Shown here in pieces: positions 32,514 through 41,185 of a stretch of DNA of 64,000 nt. Position numbers and translations under genes: made by a program. Under the pieces are notes generated by a model. The model saw only the letters and a program-made list of their open reading frames with translations, did no database searches and was not told where the DNA came from. The stretch is from Candidatus Hydrogenedentota bacterium (GTDB lineage: Bacteria; Hydrogenedentota; Hydrogenedentia; Hydrogenedentales; JAEUWI01). Within the stretch, counting starts at the first letter, position 1; each line of letters starts with the position of its first letter. The stretch covers positions 49,642-113,641 of the forward strand of contig JAEUWI010000020.1 of the NCBI GenBank assembly GCA_016791475.1, in the 5' to 3' direction.

Positions 32514-34535
32514 ATGAAAATTCGGAGTTGGTGCGCGCTCGCCATCGGGTTACTTGCGTCGTTGTCAAGTGCCCGTTCGTGGGCCGACGGGGGATTCATC
32601 GGCAAGCGTGACCTTTACGAGCCGGAGCAGAAGGCCGCAATCTTTTTCGCCGACGGCGTGGAGGATCTCATTATCCAGGCGAAGTACGATGGCGCCGAGG
32701 GGGACTTTGCCTGGCTGGTGCCGCTGCCGTCGAAACCGGAGGTGTCGCTCGCGGATGATGCGATTTTCGGGGAGCTTCGGGACTACACGTTTGCGCGGAG
32801 CACGTGGTTGGACGAGGAGCTTTTTTCGGGATATCGGTCGGGCGGGTTCGGTGGGCCGGGCGATTCTTCGGATTCGGACGGTGTCAACGTGCTTGAGCGA
32901 AAGCGGGTGGGCGTCTTCGACGTGGCCGTGCTGGAGGCCAATACGGCGGAGGACCTCGTCCGGTGGTGCGAGGGTCATGGCTACAAGGTGAAGGGCAAGG
33001 TGCGGGAGGTACTCGGTTCGTATGTGGATCGGGGATGGATTTTCACGGTCATGCGCGTCGATCCGGCGGTGCAGGGGAAGGAGAGCGCGCCCGCACAGGA
33101 AGCCGGCACCATCCAGGCGATGCGGTTTACCTTCTCCACCGAGGAGGCCATCTATCCGCTGCGCATCTCTTCCATCAATCGGGGCACGACCGATGTGCTG
33201 GTTTATGTGATTGCCGACGACACGATGATCCACCCTTCCCTCGTGCAGCGGCATCCGGCATCGCTCTATCCCTTCGAGCGATTGCGCGCGTTGACTGGGT
33301 CGAAGGGCCACGCTGAATGGCGCGCGCAATTCGACGCCCACTTCGACGGTGCCAGGTTCACCTATCGAAATGTCGCGCCCGCCGAGTTGGAGCGGACTCG
33401 CGCCGCTTTTGCCCGATGGGGCAATCGCACGCTATATCTTACGGCGCTCCAGCAATCTTTCGAGCCGGAGGAAATGGAAGAGGATGTAATCTTCAAGGCA
33501 CCGGAACGGTGGGGGCTGGATGAGCAAGTGAAATTCATCGCTACGGGCCTGGAGTCCTCACACGGTAACGCGGACTCACTCTATCTTCGGATGCCCGAGG
33601 CTATCACGGCGAAGCTGAGCAGCGATCTTGCCTCCAGTGAGCTGAATTCCATTACCTCCTGGTTGAATGTCATGTTGCGGATGGCCCTGCAAGTGGATGG
33701 GGCACAAGGTACGGAGGTGCTCATTTCGGCGGTTCGGCAGGCGAAGGCGGCAGGTCGCGAGGCCGTCAAAGAACATCTGAGAGCCGTGTGGTTTGAGGAG
33801 GGTACCGTAAACCCCGTCGTCGACCAGGTCCTCGAAGAACCTCGGTGCGAATGGGCGCACAAGCAGTATGTCACAGCAACGGAGCAGACGAGAGGCTGTC
33901 ACTTCCGCATCGACGCGTTGCCGGGCGCGGGGCAATTCGCCGATGACGCCGTGCTGGCCGAGCTTTTTCGCACGGGCGACCCGGACCTCGAGGTGGCCAA
34001 GATGTTGGCGGCCTTGAACACGGAGGAAGGTACGAAGTTGCTGTTCGAAGCGGCCCGGGGCTCGCTGGACCAGGACGGAGGGCAGGCGCGCAATGGTCGC
34101 CAGGAAATGGCGCTCATGGCCCTCCGCCACACCAGCGGGCCGACGTTGGCGGGACTGTATCGCGAGATTTTCGCCCAGCACCGCGACGCGCTGAACGAGC
34201 GAGAGCTGTCGAGTTGCCTCGTGGGCCTGTGGACGCTCAACGATCCCCGTACGGACACGTTGGTCCGGCAGATGGAGGGGCACTGTCTTGAGTACCAAAT
34301 GCCGTCGGCGGCCTCTCTCGCGAGGAACCTGCTGGTCAATCGCCTGCGCACGAGGCCGCCGGTGGTCAACAAGGGCATGACCCTCGCCGATTTGGAGCGG
34401 GAAATGGGAGGTATGGGTATCATCGAGAATCGCCTGAGCGCCGGGGCGGAAGAGGTCGTCCAGTACGGATGGGCGAGCGGCACGGCCACGGTGAAAGGCG
34501 ATGTCGTGGTGAAGTGGAAGCCGACGCGCAGTTGA
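32514..34535 (+). CDS. DUF2330 protein 2
   Basis: About 673 residues from the ATG at 32514, chosen for GAGGA 9 nt upstream. Signal peptide WCALAIGLLASLSSARSWA. The DUF2330 core is preserved: QKAAIFFADGVEDLIIQAKYDG, DFAWLVPLPSKPEV, VFDVAVLEANTAEDLVRWCEGHGYKV and FTFSTEEAIYPLRISSINRGTTDV. Roughly colinear with DUF2330 protein 1 to its end (SAASLARNLLVNRL, LADLEREMGG), so the pair arose by tandem duplication. Role unknown. Confidence 0.75.
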   Translation: MKIRSWCALAIGLLASLSSARSWADGGFIGKRDLYEPEQKAAIFFADGVEDLIIQAKYDGAEGDFAWLVPLPSKPEVSLADDAIFGELRDYTFARSTWLDEELFSGYRSGGFGGPGDSSDSDGVNVLERKRVGVFDVAVLEANTAEDLVRWCEGHGYKVKGKVREVLGSYVDRGWIFTVMRVDPAVQGKESAPAQEAGTIQAMRFTFSTEEAIYPLRISSINRGTTDVLVYVIADDTMIHPSLVQRHPASLYPFERLRALTGSKGHAEWRAQFDAHFDGARFTYRNVAPAELERTRAAFARWGNRTLYLTALQQSFEPEEMEEDVIFKAPERWGLDEQVKFIATGLESSHGNADSLYLRMPEAITAKLSSDLASSELNSITSWLNVMLRMALQVDGAQGTEVLISAVRQAKAAGREAVKEHLRAVWFEEGTVNPVVDQVLEEPRCEWAHKQYVTATEQTRGCHFRIDALPGAGQFADDAVLAELFRTGDPDLEVAKMLAALNTEEGTKLLFEAARGSLDQDGGQARNGRQEMALMALRHTSGPTLAGLYREIFAQHRDALNERELSSCLVGLWTLNDPRTDTLVRQMEGHCLEYQMPSAASLARNLLVNRLRTRPPVVNKGMTLADLEREMGGMGIIENRLSAGAEEVVQYGWASGTATVKGDVVVKWKPTRS

Positions 34536-34622
34536 AGTGGCGCGAGCGAGTGCGCATAGCTTCCTTGATGTAGCGTGGTCGCGGCGGGCACGCGTCACCA
34601 TCTGGAATAGAATGTAAGAATC

Positions 34623-35918
34623 ATGCTAGACGAATCCCACAAAAAGCGCCTTGATTGGCTCAGGACGGCGAGCGAGCACTGGGACGGGTTCATCCGTGAG
34701 GAGGCCGTGGTCGAGCTCGCCGATCTGGGTGGGCCCGAGGCGCTCGCGCTGCTTCTGGTGCGCGTCAACGACTGGGTGCCGCAGGTTCGCGCGGCCGCAG
34801 CGGCTGGGTTGAATCCGTTCGTCACGGTGGAGAACGCCGCTCTCTGGGTGGAGGCGCTGCCCGCCCTTCGGCGGCTGCGGGGATGCCGTCGCGCCAACCA
34901 TGCACCGCTTCTGGAACGCGTAGAGGCTTTGCTCGCCCGTCCCGAGTGCGCCGCCGCGCTGGAGCAGGGCTTGCTGTCTGCCGATAGCCGGATTCGCCGC
35001 TATTGCTTTCTCATCCGTTGCTCTGCATCGGACACTTGGGATGAATCCCTCTGGGCCTATGCCTTTTACACCTCCGACGTGGTGGTGCACAGGCGCTTTG
35101 AGCAATCTCTCGCGAAGTCCGGTTGCCTGGCCCTGGCCTTGCTCAGGCGCCTGCTCGGTCACCACTATGCTCCTTTGCGACGACTCGCACTGGAGCGTCT
35201 GGTGGAACAGTATCCGGATCAATCCGCTGAAGAATTTGAGGCGCGACTTTTTGATCGCAGTTCCATCGTCCGGCGAGCGGCGCAACGGCTTCATGCGTCA
35301 CAGGGACACGACCCGGCGGCGCCTTATCGCCGGGTCTTGGCGCAGCGTGACGCCAGGGGCCGCCCGATTCGATACGCACTAATCAGCCTTTCGGAGTTGG
35401 GCGATCCCGGTGATTGGGACTTGCTGGTTTCCTATTTCCGTTCGACCGAGAGCGCTCTGCGTTTGTGTGCGCTCGCGGGGCTGTGTCGGCTCGATGCCGA
35501 GCGCGCCCGGGAGTTTCTCCTGGAGGCCCTGATGGACGAGTCCCCACCGGTGGTGCGGGCCGCGCATCGCCGTTTAAGCCGCCACCGGACTCGACCGCTG
35601 CTTGAAGAGCTGGAACTGATTTTGGAAATCGCTCAGGACGCGCATAGCGTGGAAGCGGTGTTGTGGCTCGGTCGGCGGCTTCCCAAGTGGGACGCACTGA
35701 TACTGCTTTTGCTGATGGTTGATTCACACGGCGGGTCAGATGCGGCACTGCGGAAGAAGGTGCGATTCTTGTTGGCCGGGTGGGTTCGCCATGCCAACTA
35801 TTCCTATGCCTCGCCTGCGGCGGGCCAGCGTGAACGGATCGCAACGCTTTTGAATCGTACCCGTGGCGAATTGGAGCCAGGGCTTGTGCAAAGCATCGAG
35901 TGGTGCATTGCCGAATAG
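34623..35918 (+). CDS. HEAT-repeat protein downstream of the DUF2330 pair
   Basis: 431 residues, no signal peptide. Begins with DWLRTASEHWDGFIREEAVVELADLGGPEALALLLVRVND, two classical HEAT helices, and repeats continue along the chain (APLRRLALERLVEQY, ALRLCALAGLCRLDAERAREFLLEALMDE). The 5' site is weak (TAAGAA). It lies 87 bp behind DUF2330 protein 2. Cytoplasmic location contrasts with the exported DUF2330 proteins, so a direct physical link is uncertain. Confidence 0.7.
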   Translation: MLDESHKKRLDWLRTASEHWDGFIREEAVVELADLGGPEALALLLVRVNDWVPQVRAAAAAGLNPFVTVENAALWVEALPALRRLRGCRRANHAPLLERVEALLARPECAAALEQGLLSADSRIRRYCFLIRCSASDTWDESLWAYAFYTSDVVVHRRFEQSLAKSGCLALALLRRLLGHHYAPLRRLALERLVEQYPDQSAEEFEARLFDRSSIVRRAAQRLHASQGHDPAAPYRRVLAQRDARGRPIRYALISLSELGDPGDWDLLVSYFRSTESALRLCALAGLCRLDAERAREFLLEALMDESPPVVRAAHRRLSRHRTRPLLEELELILEIAQDAHSVEAVLWLGRRLPKWDALILLLLMVDSHGGSDAALRKKVRFLLAGWVRHANYSYASPAAGQRERIATLLNRTRGELEPGLVQSIEWCIAE

Positions 35919-35941
35919 AAACGCCCACTTCCAAAGCCCTT

Positions 35942-36017
35942 CAGGGACGGCAGGGACTACAGAGACAGCAGGAACGAATCACTTTTCCTGCTGTCGCTGT
36001 CGTCCCTGCCGTCCCTG
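35942..36017. repeat. 9-nt periodic inverted repeat (GGGACNNCA type)
   Basis: Arms 35942-35974 and 35985-36017 pair at 31 of 33 positions around a 10-nt loop; units read GGGACGGCA, GGGACTACA, GAGACAGCA. It lies between convergent genes and could stop transcription from both sides. Confidence 0.8.
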
Positions 36018-36043
36018 TAATCCGGGAAACAGGCCCGGAAGAT

Positions 36044-36811
36044 TCAGGATCGGTCGCCGCCGAGCAATCCGCCCAGCACGCTGCCGCCGATGCCCGCGAC
36101 GCCGGGGGACTCGCCTTTGTTGGTGCGGGAAGCCACCACAATGCGATCCGCCAGGCGCGAGAAGGGGAGCGTCTGCAGATAGACTTTTCCTGGGCCGGTG
36201 AGGGTGGCCAGGAAGAGTCCTTCGCCACCGAAGAGTGCGTTTTTGAAGCCACCGGCCATCTGGATGTTGTAGTCCACGCTGGTCTGGAAGGCGGCGACGC
36301 AACCGGTGTCCACGCGGAGTTTTTCACCGGGGGCCAGGTCTTTTTCTATGACCGTTCCGCCGATGTGGACGAAGGCGAGGCCGTTGCCTTCGAGTTTCTG
36401 GAGGATGAATCCCTCGCCGCCGAAGAGGCCCGCGCCGATGCGCTTGGTGAAGGCCACGTTCACCTCGATGCCCTGGGCCGCGCAGAGGAAGGCGTCCTTC
36501 TGGCAGAGGAATTCGCCGCCAAATTGGGCCAGGTGCAGGGGGATAATCCGGCCGGGGTAGGGCGCGGCGAAGGTGACGTGGCTCTTGCCCGAGCCGTTGT
36601 GCATGAAGGACGTGATGAAGAAGCTCTCGCCCGTGACCATGCGCTTGAGTCCGCCGAAGATACCGCCGCCCGTGGACGTCTGCATTTCGATGCCCTGCTC
36701 CATGTAGAGCATCGCGCCTGCTTCCGCGCGGACCGCCTCGCCCGGATCCAGCTCGATCTCCACCGCCTGCATGTCGTCGCCAAAAATTCTGTAATCGATT
36801 TCGTGTGCCAT
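36044..36811 (-). CDS. AIM24/TIGR00266 family protein
   Basis: 255 residues. The family pattern is complete: EIELDPGEAVRAEAGAMLYMEQGIEM, then glycine-rich turns GGGIFGGLKRMVTGESFFITSF and GAGLFGGEGFILQKLEG, and a C-terminal glycine tail (GIGGSVLGGLLGG). The AIM24 fold is a triple-layer beta-sandwich related to TRAP-like proteins; its biochemical role in bacteria is not settled. No signal peptide. Single gene. Confidence 0.8.
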   Translation of the reverse strand: MAHEIDYRIFGDDMQAVEIELDPGEAVRAEAGAMLYMEQGIEMQTSTGGGIFGGLKRMVTGESFFITSFMHNGSGKSHVTFAAPYPGRIIPLHLAQFGGEFLCQKDAFLCAAQGIEVNVAFTKRIGAGLFGGEGFILQKLEGNGLAFVHIGGTVIEKDLAPGEKLRVDTGCVAAFQTSVDYNIQMAGGFKNALFGGEGLFLATLTGPGKVYLQTLPFSRLADRIVVASRTNKGESPGVAGIGGSVLGGLLGGDRS

Positions 36812-36907
36812 GGTTGGGGCTCCTTTTTCAGGTGGGTTGTTGAGGGTTGAATGTAGCGTGTTTGCGATGTGGTGGGCAAGTGCGGAATCGGGAATGGGTC
36901 AGTATGA

Positions 36908-37069
36908 ATAGGCCCCATAGGCCCCATAGGCCCCATAGGCCCCATAGGCCCCATAGGCCCCATAGGCCCCATAGGCCCCATAGGCCCCATAGGCCCCATA
37001 AGACCCATAAGACCCATAAGACCCATAAGACCCATAAGACCCATAAGACCCATAAGACCCATAAGACCC
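36908..37069. repeat. Perfect 9-bp tandem array, 18 units
   Basis: Ten exact copies of ATAGGCCCC (36908-36997) are followed without break by eight exact copies of ATAAGACCC (36998-37069). Exactness means recent expansion. It lies between divergent genes (36811 and 37167) and fills most of that 355-bp gap. No spacers, so not a CRISPR. Confidence 0.95.
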
Positions 37070-37138
37070 ATTCTGTCCCTGGGCCACTTACCCGATTCTA
37101 ACAACGCCCTCACCGCCGCAAAACGCCTACGCCGTACA

Positions 37139-37160
37139 CTCTCCGAAAACCACCGGAGAG
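37139..37160 (+). promoter_or_regulatory. Hairpin covering the phoX ribosome binding site
   Basis: CTCTCCG (37139-37145) pairs with CGGAGAG (37154-37160) around an 8-nt loop. The right arm contains the GGAGAG site 6 nt before the ATG, so folding would hide it. Confidence 0.5.
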
Positions 37161-37166
37161 TACCTC

Positions 37167-38573
37167 ATGTCCCAGAAACTTATTCATTCCCGCCGCAATT
37201 TTCTCAAGCAGGCGGCCGCCGTTTCCCTCGGCTTTGGCGGGCTGGAAAGCCTGTTCCAGCGCACTGCCTTTGCTGGTGTGCCCGCTGAGGATATCCCCGT
37301 CGGCTTCGGGCCACTGTTGCGCGACCCACACCGGATCATGGACCTGCCCGAAGGCTTTACGTATCGCGTGGTGTCGTGGGTAGGTGATTCCATGGACGAC
37401 GGTCTGCTGGTTCCCGGCGATTCCGATGGCATGGCGGCCTTTCCCGGCCCGGACGGGCTCACGGTGTTGATCCGCAATCACGAGATCTCGCCCGGCGACA
37501 ACAAGATCGGAGCCTTCGGCGAGGAGAATGAGCGCCTCGGCCAGTTGAATACGGCCCTCCTCTACGACGCGGGCTTCGGCGCCACCCCCGGCCTCGGCGG
37601 CACGAGCACCGTCCACTTTGACACGCGCACGGGGGAAGTGAAGCGCCAGTTCATGAGCCTGGCGGGGACGGCGCGCAATTGCGCGGGTGGGCCGACGCCG
37701 TGGAACTCCTGGATTACCTGCGAAGAGACGGTGTTGCGGGCTGGTGATCTCTGCGAGAAGGATCACGGTTTCTGCTTTGAAGTGCCCGCGTCGGCGAGCG
37801 GCTTGGTGGCGCCTGTGCCTTTGACGGATATGGGCCGCTTCAATCATGAGGCGATCGCGGTGGACCCGAAGAGCGGCTGCGTATACCTGACCGAAGATCG
37901 CCCCGATGGTCTGCTTTACCGGTTCATTCCCAACGTTCCCGGACAATTGGCGCAAGGTGGTCGCCTCCAGGCGCTCATGTTCAAGGAGCGCCCCAGCGCC
38001 GATTCGCGCAACTGGAATCAGGACATCCAGGTGAAAATGGGCGAGAACATCGCCGTCCAGTGGATCGACATCGCCGATCCCCTGTCGCCGAACGACGACA
38101 TGCGCCAGGTGGGATTTACCGCCGGTGCGGCCCGCTTCGCGCGCGGCGAGGGCATGTGGTACGGCAACGACTCCATCTACTTCGCCTGCACGAACGGCGG
38201 GCCGATCCAGAAGGGGCAAATCTGGCGCTATCATCCGAGTCCGGCCGAAGGCACCGACGCGGAGCACGTATCGCCGGGCTACCTGCAACTCGCCATCGAG
38301 TCCCAGAGCGCGGGGCTGCTGGACAACGCCGACAATATCACGGTGAGCCCCTGGGGCGATCTGGTGGTCTGCGAAGACGGATCGGGCGAGCAGTTTCTCG
38401 TGGGCGTGACCCCCGAGGGCCGGATCTACAAGTTCGGGCGCAACGCCACGGCACGGAATTCCGAACTGGCGGGCGCGACCTTCTCGCCGGACGGAACCAC
38501 GCTTTTCGTGAACATCCAGCACGACGGCATCACCCTGGCCATCACGGGCCCGTGGGAACGTCGCATCGCATAA
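37167..38573 (+). CDS. PhoX-family alkaline phosphatase (DUF839), Tat-exported
   Basis: 468 residues. N-terminal Tat signal [19 protein letters not shown]. The PhoX family core is visible: [40 protein letters not shown] (about 170-186) and [12 protein letters not shown]. PhoX enzymes are periplasmic phosphomonoesterases using calcium and iron; folding before export explains the Tat route. No pho box was recognised upstream. A large reverse-strand frame over this gene is a shadow. Confidence 0.85.
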   Translation: MSQKLIHSRRNFLKQAAAVSLGFGGLESLFQRTAFAGVPAEDIPVGFGPLLRDPHRIMDLPEGFTYRVVSWVGDSMDDGLLVPGDSDGMAAFPGPDGLTVLIRNHEISPGDNKIGAFGEENERLGQLNTALLYDAGFGATPGLGGTSTVHFDTRTGEVKRQFMSLAGTARNCAGGPTPWNSWITCEETVLRAGDLCEKDHGFCFEVPASASGLVAPVPLTDMGRFNHEAIAVDPKSGCVYLTEDRPDGLLYRFIPNVPGQLAQGGRLQALMFKERPSADSRNWNQDIQVKMGENIAVQWIDIADPLSPNDDMRQVGFTAGAARFARGEGMWYGNDSIYFACTNGGPIQKGQIWRYHPSPAEGTDAEHVSPGYLQLAIESQSAGLLDNADNITVSPWGDLVVCEDGSGEQFLVGVTPEGRIYKFGRNATARNSELAGATFSPDGTTLFVNIQHDGITLAITGPWERRIA

Positions 38574-38591
38574 GTACCAATCTCTCTCCAG

Positions 38592-38637
38592 CGCCGAGGC
38601 CGCCCGGATTTCGCACCCCGTGTGGCCTTGGCGTTTT
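38592..38637 (+). terminator. Rho-independent terminator after the PhoX gene
   Basis: CGCCGAGGCC (38592-38601) pairs with GGCCTTGGCG (38624-38633), one G-T wobble, followed by TTTT (38634-38637). It overlaps the end of the convergent cupin gene. Confidence 0.6.
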
Positions 38638-38990
38638 CAGGCCTCAAAATAGTCTCCATCTGCGATGTCGGGAATCCCCACCACCAGCACGCGCATCTTT
38701 CCCTTCGCGCCATGGACGACGCCCGGCGGTATATGGACGAGGGAGCCTTTTTGCACCGCGTGCGCTTCGCCATCCAGGGTGACGGTCCCCTCGCCCTCCA
38801 GCACGTAATACAGCTCCGTGGCCACCTTGTGGAAATGGAGTTTGGCGCCGTCGATGTCCACCGCGTGGGCCCAGGCCGCCGGGTGCAGCGGCGCATCTTC
38901 ATGGCTGATGAGGCGGTCGCGCCAGCCGCAGGCGCTGCGCTCTCGCGGCGTGTGGCCCTCGTGGCGGACAAGTGCGCTTGCGGCGCTCAT
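38637..38990 (-). CDS. Cupin-domain protein
   Basis: 117 residues forming one cupin barrel: LHFHKVATELYYVLEGEGTVTLDGE (cupin motif 1, His-x-His and Glu ligands) and VHIPPGVVHGAKG (motif 2 with the second histidine). A metal-binding, cytoplasmic small barrel; the function could be sugar isomerisation or ligand sensing. The ATG overlaps the stop of the SGNH hydrolase gene (ATGA), so the two are co-translated. Confidence 0.8.
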   Translation of the reverse strand: MSAASALVRHEGHTPRERSACGWRDRLISHEDAPLHPAAWAHAVDIDGAKLHFHKVATELYYVLEGEGTVTLDGEAHAVQKGSLVHIPPGVVHGAKGKMRVLVVGIPDIADGDYFEA

Positions 38991-39685
38991 GGTGCGACCT
39001 TCGCGGCCGGCAGCAGCGGGCGGACCACGTCGGCCACCTGCTTCGCCTGCTTCTCTTTGCCCGCCTCGCTGAAGTGAACGCCGTCCGGCGAAAAATTCGC
39101 ATCGTCCTCGACCACCACCGCGTAGAGGTCATCGACGGCGATCTCGTGCTTTTTCATAATGGCGGCGGCGATGGCGTTGCGCGCTTCCACCCGTGCCTGC
39201 TTGTCCGCGTCGGGCTTGGAGAGATCCTTGCTGTCGCGCACGGGCGTCGTCATGCACCAAACGATGGTCGAGTCGGGAGATTCCTTCTTCAGAAAGGCGA
39301 TGAGCGCTTCCACGCCCGCCTCATACTGTTCCTCGGTGTAACCCCAGCCGTGCAGACCGTTGTTCACGTGGATCACGTCAAAGTGGAATCGTTTGATCAT
39401 TACCCCGAGTTCCGTGAGGAAGTCCGGGTGACTCAAAAATTTCGACGTGGAATAGCGCGCACAGTTCACGCCTTCGCCCAGATTTTTTTCCACGCCGCCG
39501 TAGTAGCCCCGCACAATGGAATCGCCCACCAGCAGCACCCGGGGTGCGCCGTTTTCCACGTCGGCATTCGTCACCCACATATCGCTCCACTCGTACTTTT
39601 CATGGACGATTTCGTCCGCAGGGGTGGTGGCTGTGAGGAGCGAGGTGGCGGCCAGCAGGGCGGTGGCAAGGGTGCGCGTGAGCAT
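38987..39685 (-). CDS. Secreted SGNH/GDSL hydrolase
   Basis: 232 residues from the ATG at 39685 (GGAGAA upstream). Signal peptide TLATALLAATSLLTATTPA. The SGNH blocks are present: VLLVGDSIVRG (Ser56), HVNNGLHGWG (Asn109) and DGVHFSEAG (catalytic Asp and His). These enzymes remove acetyl or other acyl groups from polysaccharides, or act as lysophospholipases. Export and the cupin partner suggest acylated glycan turnover (inference). Confidence 0.85.
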   Translation of the reverse strand: MLTRTLATALLAATSLLTATTPADEIVHEKYEWSDMWVTNADVENGAPRVLLVGDSIVRGYYGGVEKNLGEGVNCARYSTSKFLSHPDFLTELGVMIKRFHFDVIHVNNGLHGWGYTEEQYEAGVEALIAFLKKESPDSTIVWCMTTPVRDSKDLSKPDADKQARVEARNAIAAAIMKKHEIAVDDLYAVVVEDDANFSPDGVHFSEAGKEKQAKQVADVVRPLLPAAKVAP

Positions 39686-39864
39686 GAGGTTCTCCCGAAT
39701 TCGTGAAAGCGTCAAGTCGCGGCAGGCTTCGTGTCGCCTGTCGGCAGGACCAGCCTACGCGAAAGATGGACCGGGCCTCAAGATCGGACCATGCAACGCC
39801 ATTGCTGGTAGAGCGGCGGCAATCTATATAGTCCCGATGTTACGAGATGAAACTTTATTGAAAA

Positions 39865-39892
39865 TTGCATTGAGAAATGGATAGTATATGAT
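39865..39892 (+). promoter_or_regulatory. Candidate promoter of the DUF1559 pilin gene
   Basis: TTGCAT (39865-39870) and TATGAT (39887-39892), 16-nt spacer, 58 bp before the start codon. A second TATAAT at 39905-39910 has no matched -35. Confidence 0.35.
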
Positions 39893-39950
39893 CCGGATGT
39901 TCTGTATAATAAACCTATGTTTTCGTGCTTCGGCAAGAGAGATTCAGAAA

Positions 39951-40925
39951 ATGAAAAAGAATAATGGTTTCACCCTGATCGAGCTGCTGGTGGTTATCGC
40001 TATCATCGGTATCCTGGCGGCCATTCTGCTGCCCGCACTGGCCCGGGCCCGGGAAGCGGCCCGCCGTGCGAGTTGCCAGAACAACCTTAAGCAGCTTGGC
40101 CTCGTGTTCAAGATGTACGCCAACGAGTCCGACGGGGAAATATACCCCAACATCGCCCTGGGCGGCATCGATACCGCGACCGGCACCCGGGCCGGTGCCT
40201 TCGACGCGGGCCCCTTCCCCCCCCAGATCTACCCCGAGTACCTGTCGGATCCCGGTACTCTTCTCTGCCCGTCCACGGCGGACCTGACGACGGCCGAGGC
40301 CGCCATGAAGGATGCCAGCGGAAACTGGTGCCTCCACTACGGCAGCACGGGCTTTCGAAACTGCGCCCGCGGCGTGGACACGAGCTATCAGTACTTCGGG
40401 TGGCTGCTGGACCGCAACGATGTGGACGATCCTCAGGTGGCCATCAGCGCCGTTCCCACCCTCGCCATGGCGGCGTCGGCCTACGGCGCGGATACGACCA
40501 AACCGGTGCCCGTCCAATGGGCCTGGGTAATGAACAACTTCTTTGCAACGTTCTTGCCGTACTGGGGTGGCGCGCCGATGCCGCTGGGTCCCCTGGCGGG
40601 GATCAACAAGGACGTCGACGTCTCCTCTACGGCGCCGGGCAACGGCTCCGGCGGCGGCAACAGCATCCTGCGCCTGCGCGAGGGCGTGGAACGCTTCGTA
40701 ATTACGGACATCAACAACCCCGGCGCAAGTGCCAAAGGCCAGTCGAACATCTACGTTATGTTTGACGGCATCTCCATCCACCCCCGCGCGTACAACCACA
40801 TCCCCGGTGGTTCCAATGTGCTGTACATGGACGGACACGTGAACTTTATCAAGTATTCCCCGACGGGCGAGCAGCCGCTGAATGAACCCGTGGGCACGTT
40901 GATCGGGATCTACACGAAATTCTGA
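39951..40925 (+). CDS. Type IV prepilin-like DUF1559 protein
   Basis: 324 residues from the ATG at 39951. Class III-type prepilin signal [29 protein letters not shown], cleaved before the Phe, then the [21 protein letters not shown] spine helix typical of DUF1559 proteins of Planctomycetes and relatives. The C-terminal motif [15 protein letters not shown] is the H-X9-DG processing signature, here with 10 residues between His and Asp. Likely a pseudopilin of a surface or secretion fibre. A classic terminator follows. A single-copy gene with its own promoter. Confidence 0.9.
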   Translation: MKKNNGFTLIELLVVIAIIGILAAILLPALARAREAARRASCQNNLKQLGLVFKMYANESDGEIYPNIALGGIDTATGTRAGAFDAGPFPPQIYPEYLSDPGTLLCPSTADLTTAEAAMKDASGNWCLHYGSTGFRNCARGVDTSYQYFGWLLDRNDVDDPQVAISAVPTLAMAASAYGADTTKPVPVQWAWVMNNFFATFLPYWGGAPMPLGPLAGINKDVDVSSTAPGNGSGGGNSILRLREGVERFVITDINNPGASAKGQSNIYVMFDGISIHPRAYNHIPGGSNVLYMDGHVNFIKYSPTGEQPLNEPVGTLIGIYTKF

Positions 40926-40945
40926 GGGAGCGGCCTGTCAAGATG

Positions 40946-40975
40946 AATGGCGGACTTCGGTCCGCCATTTTCTTT
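40946..40975 (+). terminator. Rho-independent terminator
   Basis: AATGGCGGAC (40946-40955) and GTCCGCCATT (40960-40969) form a 10-bp stem with a TTCG tetraloop, then TTCTTT. The 210 bp between here and the next gene hold a short in-frame remnant that I could not assign. Confidence 0.85.
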
Positions 40976-41185
40976 AAGAGGCGTCCTCGACAGTCAACGT
41001 ATCACTTCAAGCGTGCCACGCGATCCGGCAACGCCGGTTCGTGTGCCCGCGGCGAGGTGATCCTGGAACCAGCGTTAACGTGAACGGCCCTTTTGTGTCA
41101 CGCACAATGTATTGCGGTCGATCATCTGACGTCCGCAAGAAATAGATCAGCCCTTCGCCCCCAGCCCACAATACACCCCGTCGCA

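Noticed and set aside
36908..37069. CRISPR array
   Set aside because: Units are contiguous 9-mers with no spacers and no cas genes nearby.
36899..37101. Open frames reading GSYGSYG, MGLMGLM and RPHRPHR through the tandem array
   Set aside because: Any frame stays open in an exact 9-bp repeat; there is no start context or conserved flank.
37110..38522. 470-codon reverse frame opposite the PhoX gene
   Set aside because: No motif; the PhoX frame has a Tat signal and conserved core.
41007..41150. Possible coding remnant reading GLIYFLRTSDDRPQYIVRDT on the minus strand
   Set aside because: About 48 codons without a start or identifiable family; could be the end of a lost gene but cannot be supported.
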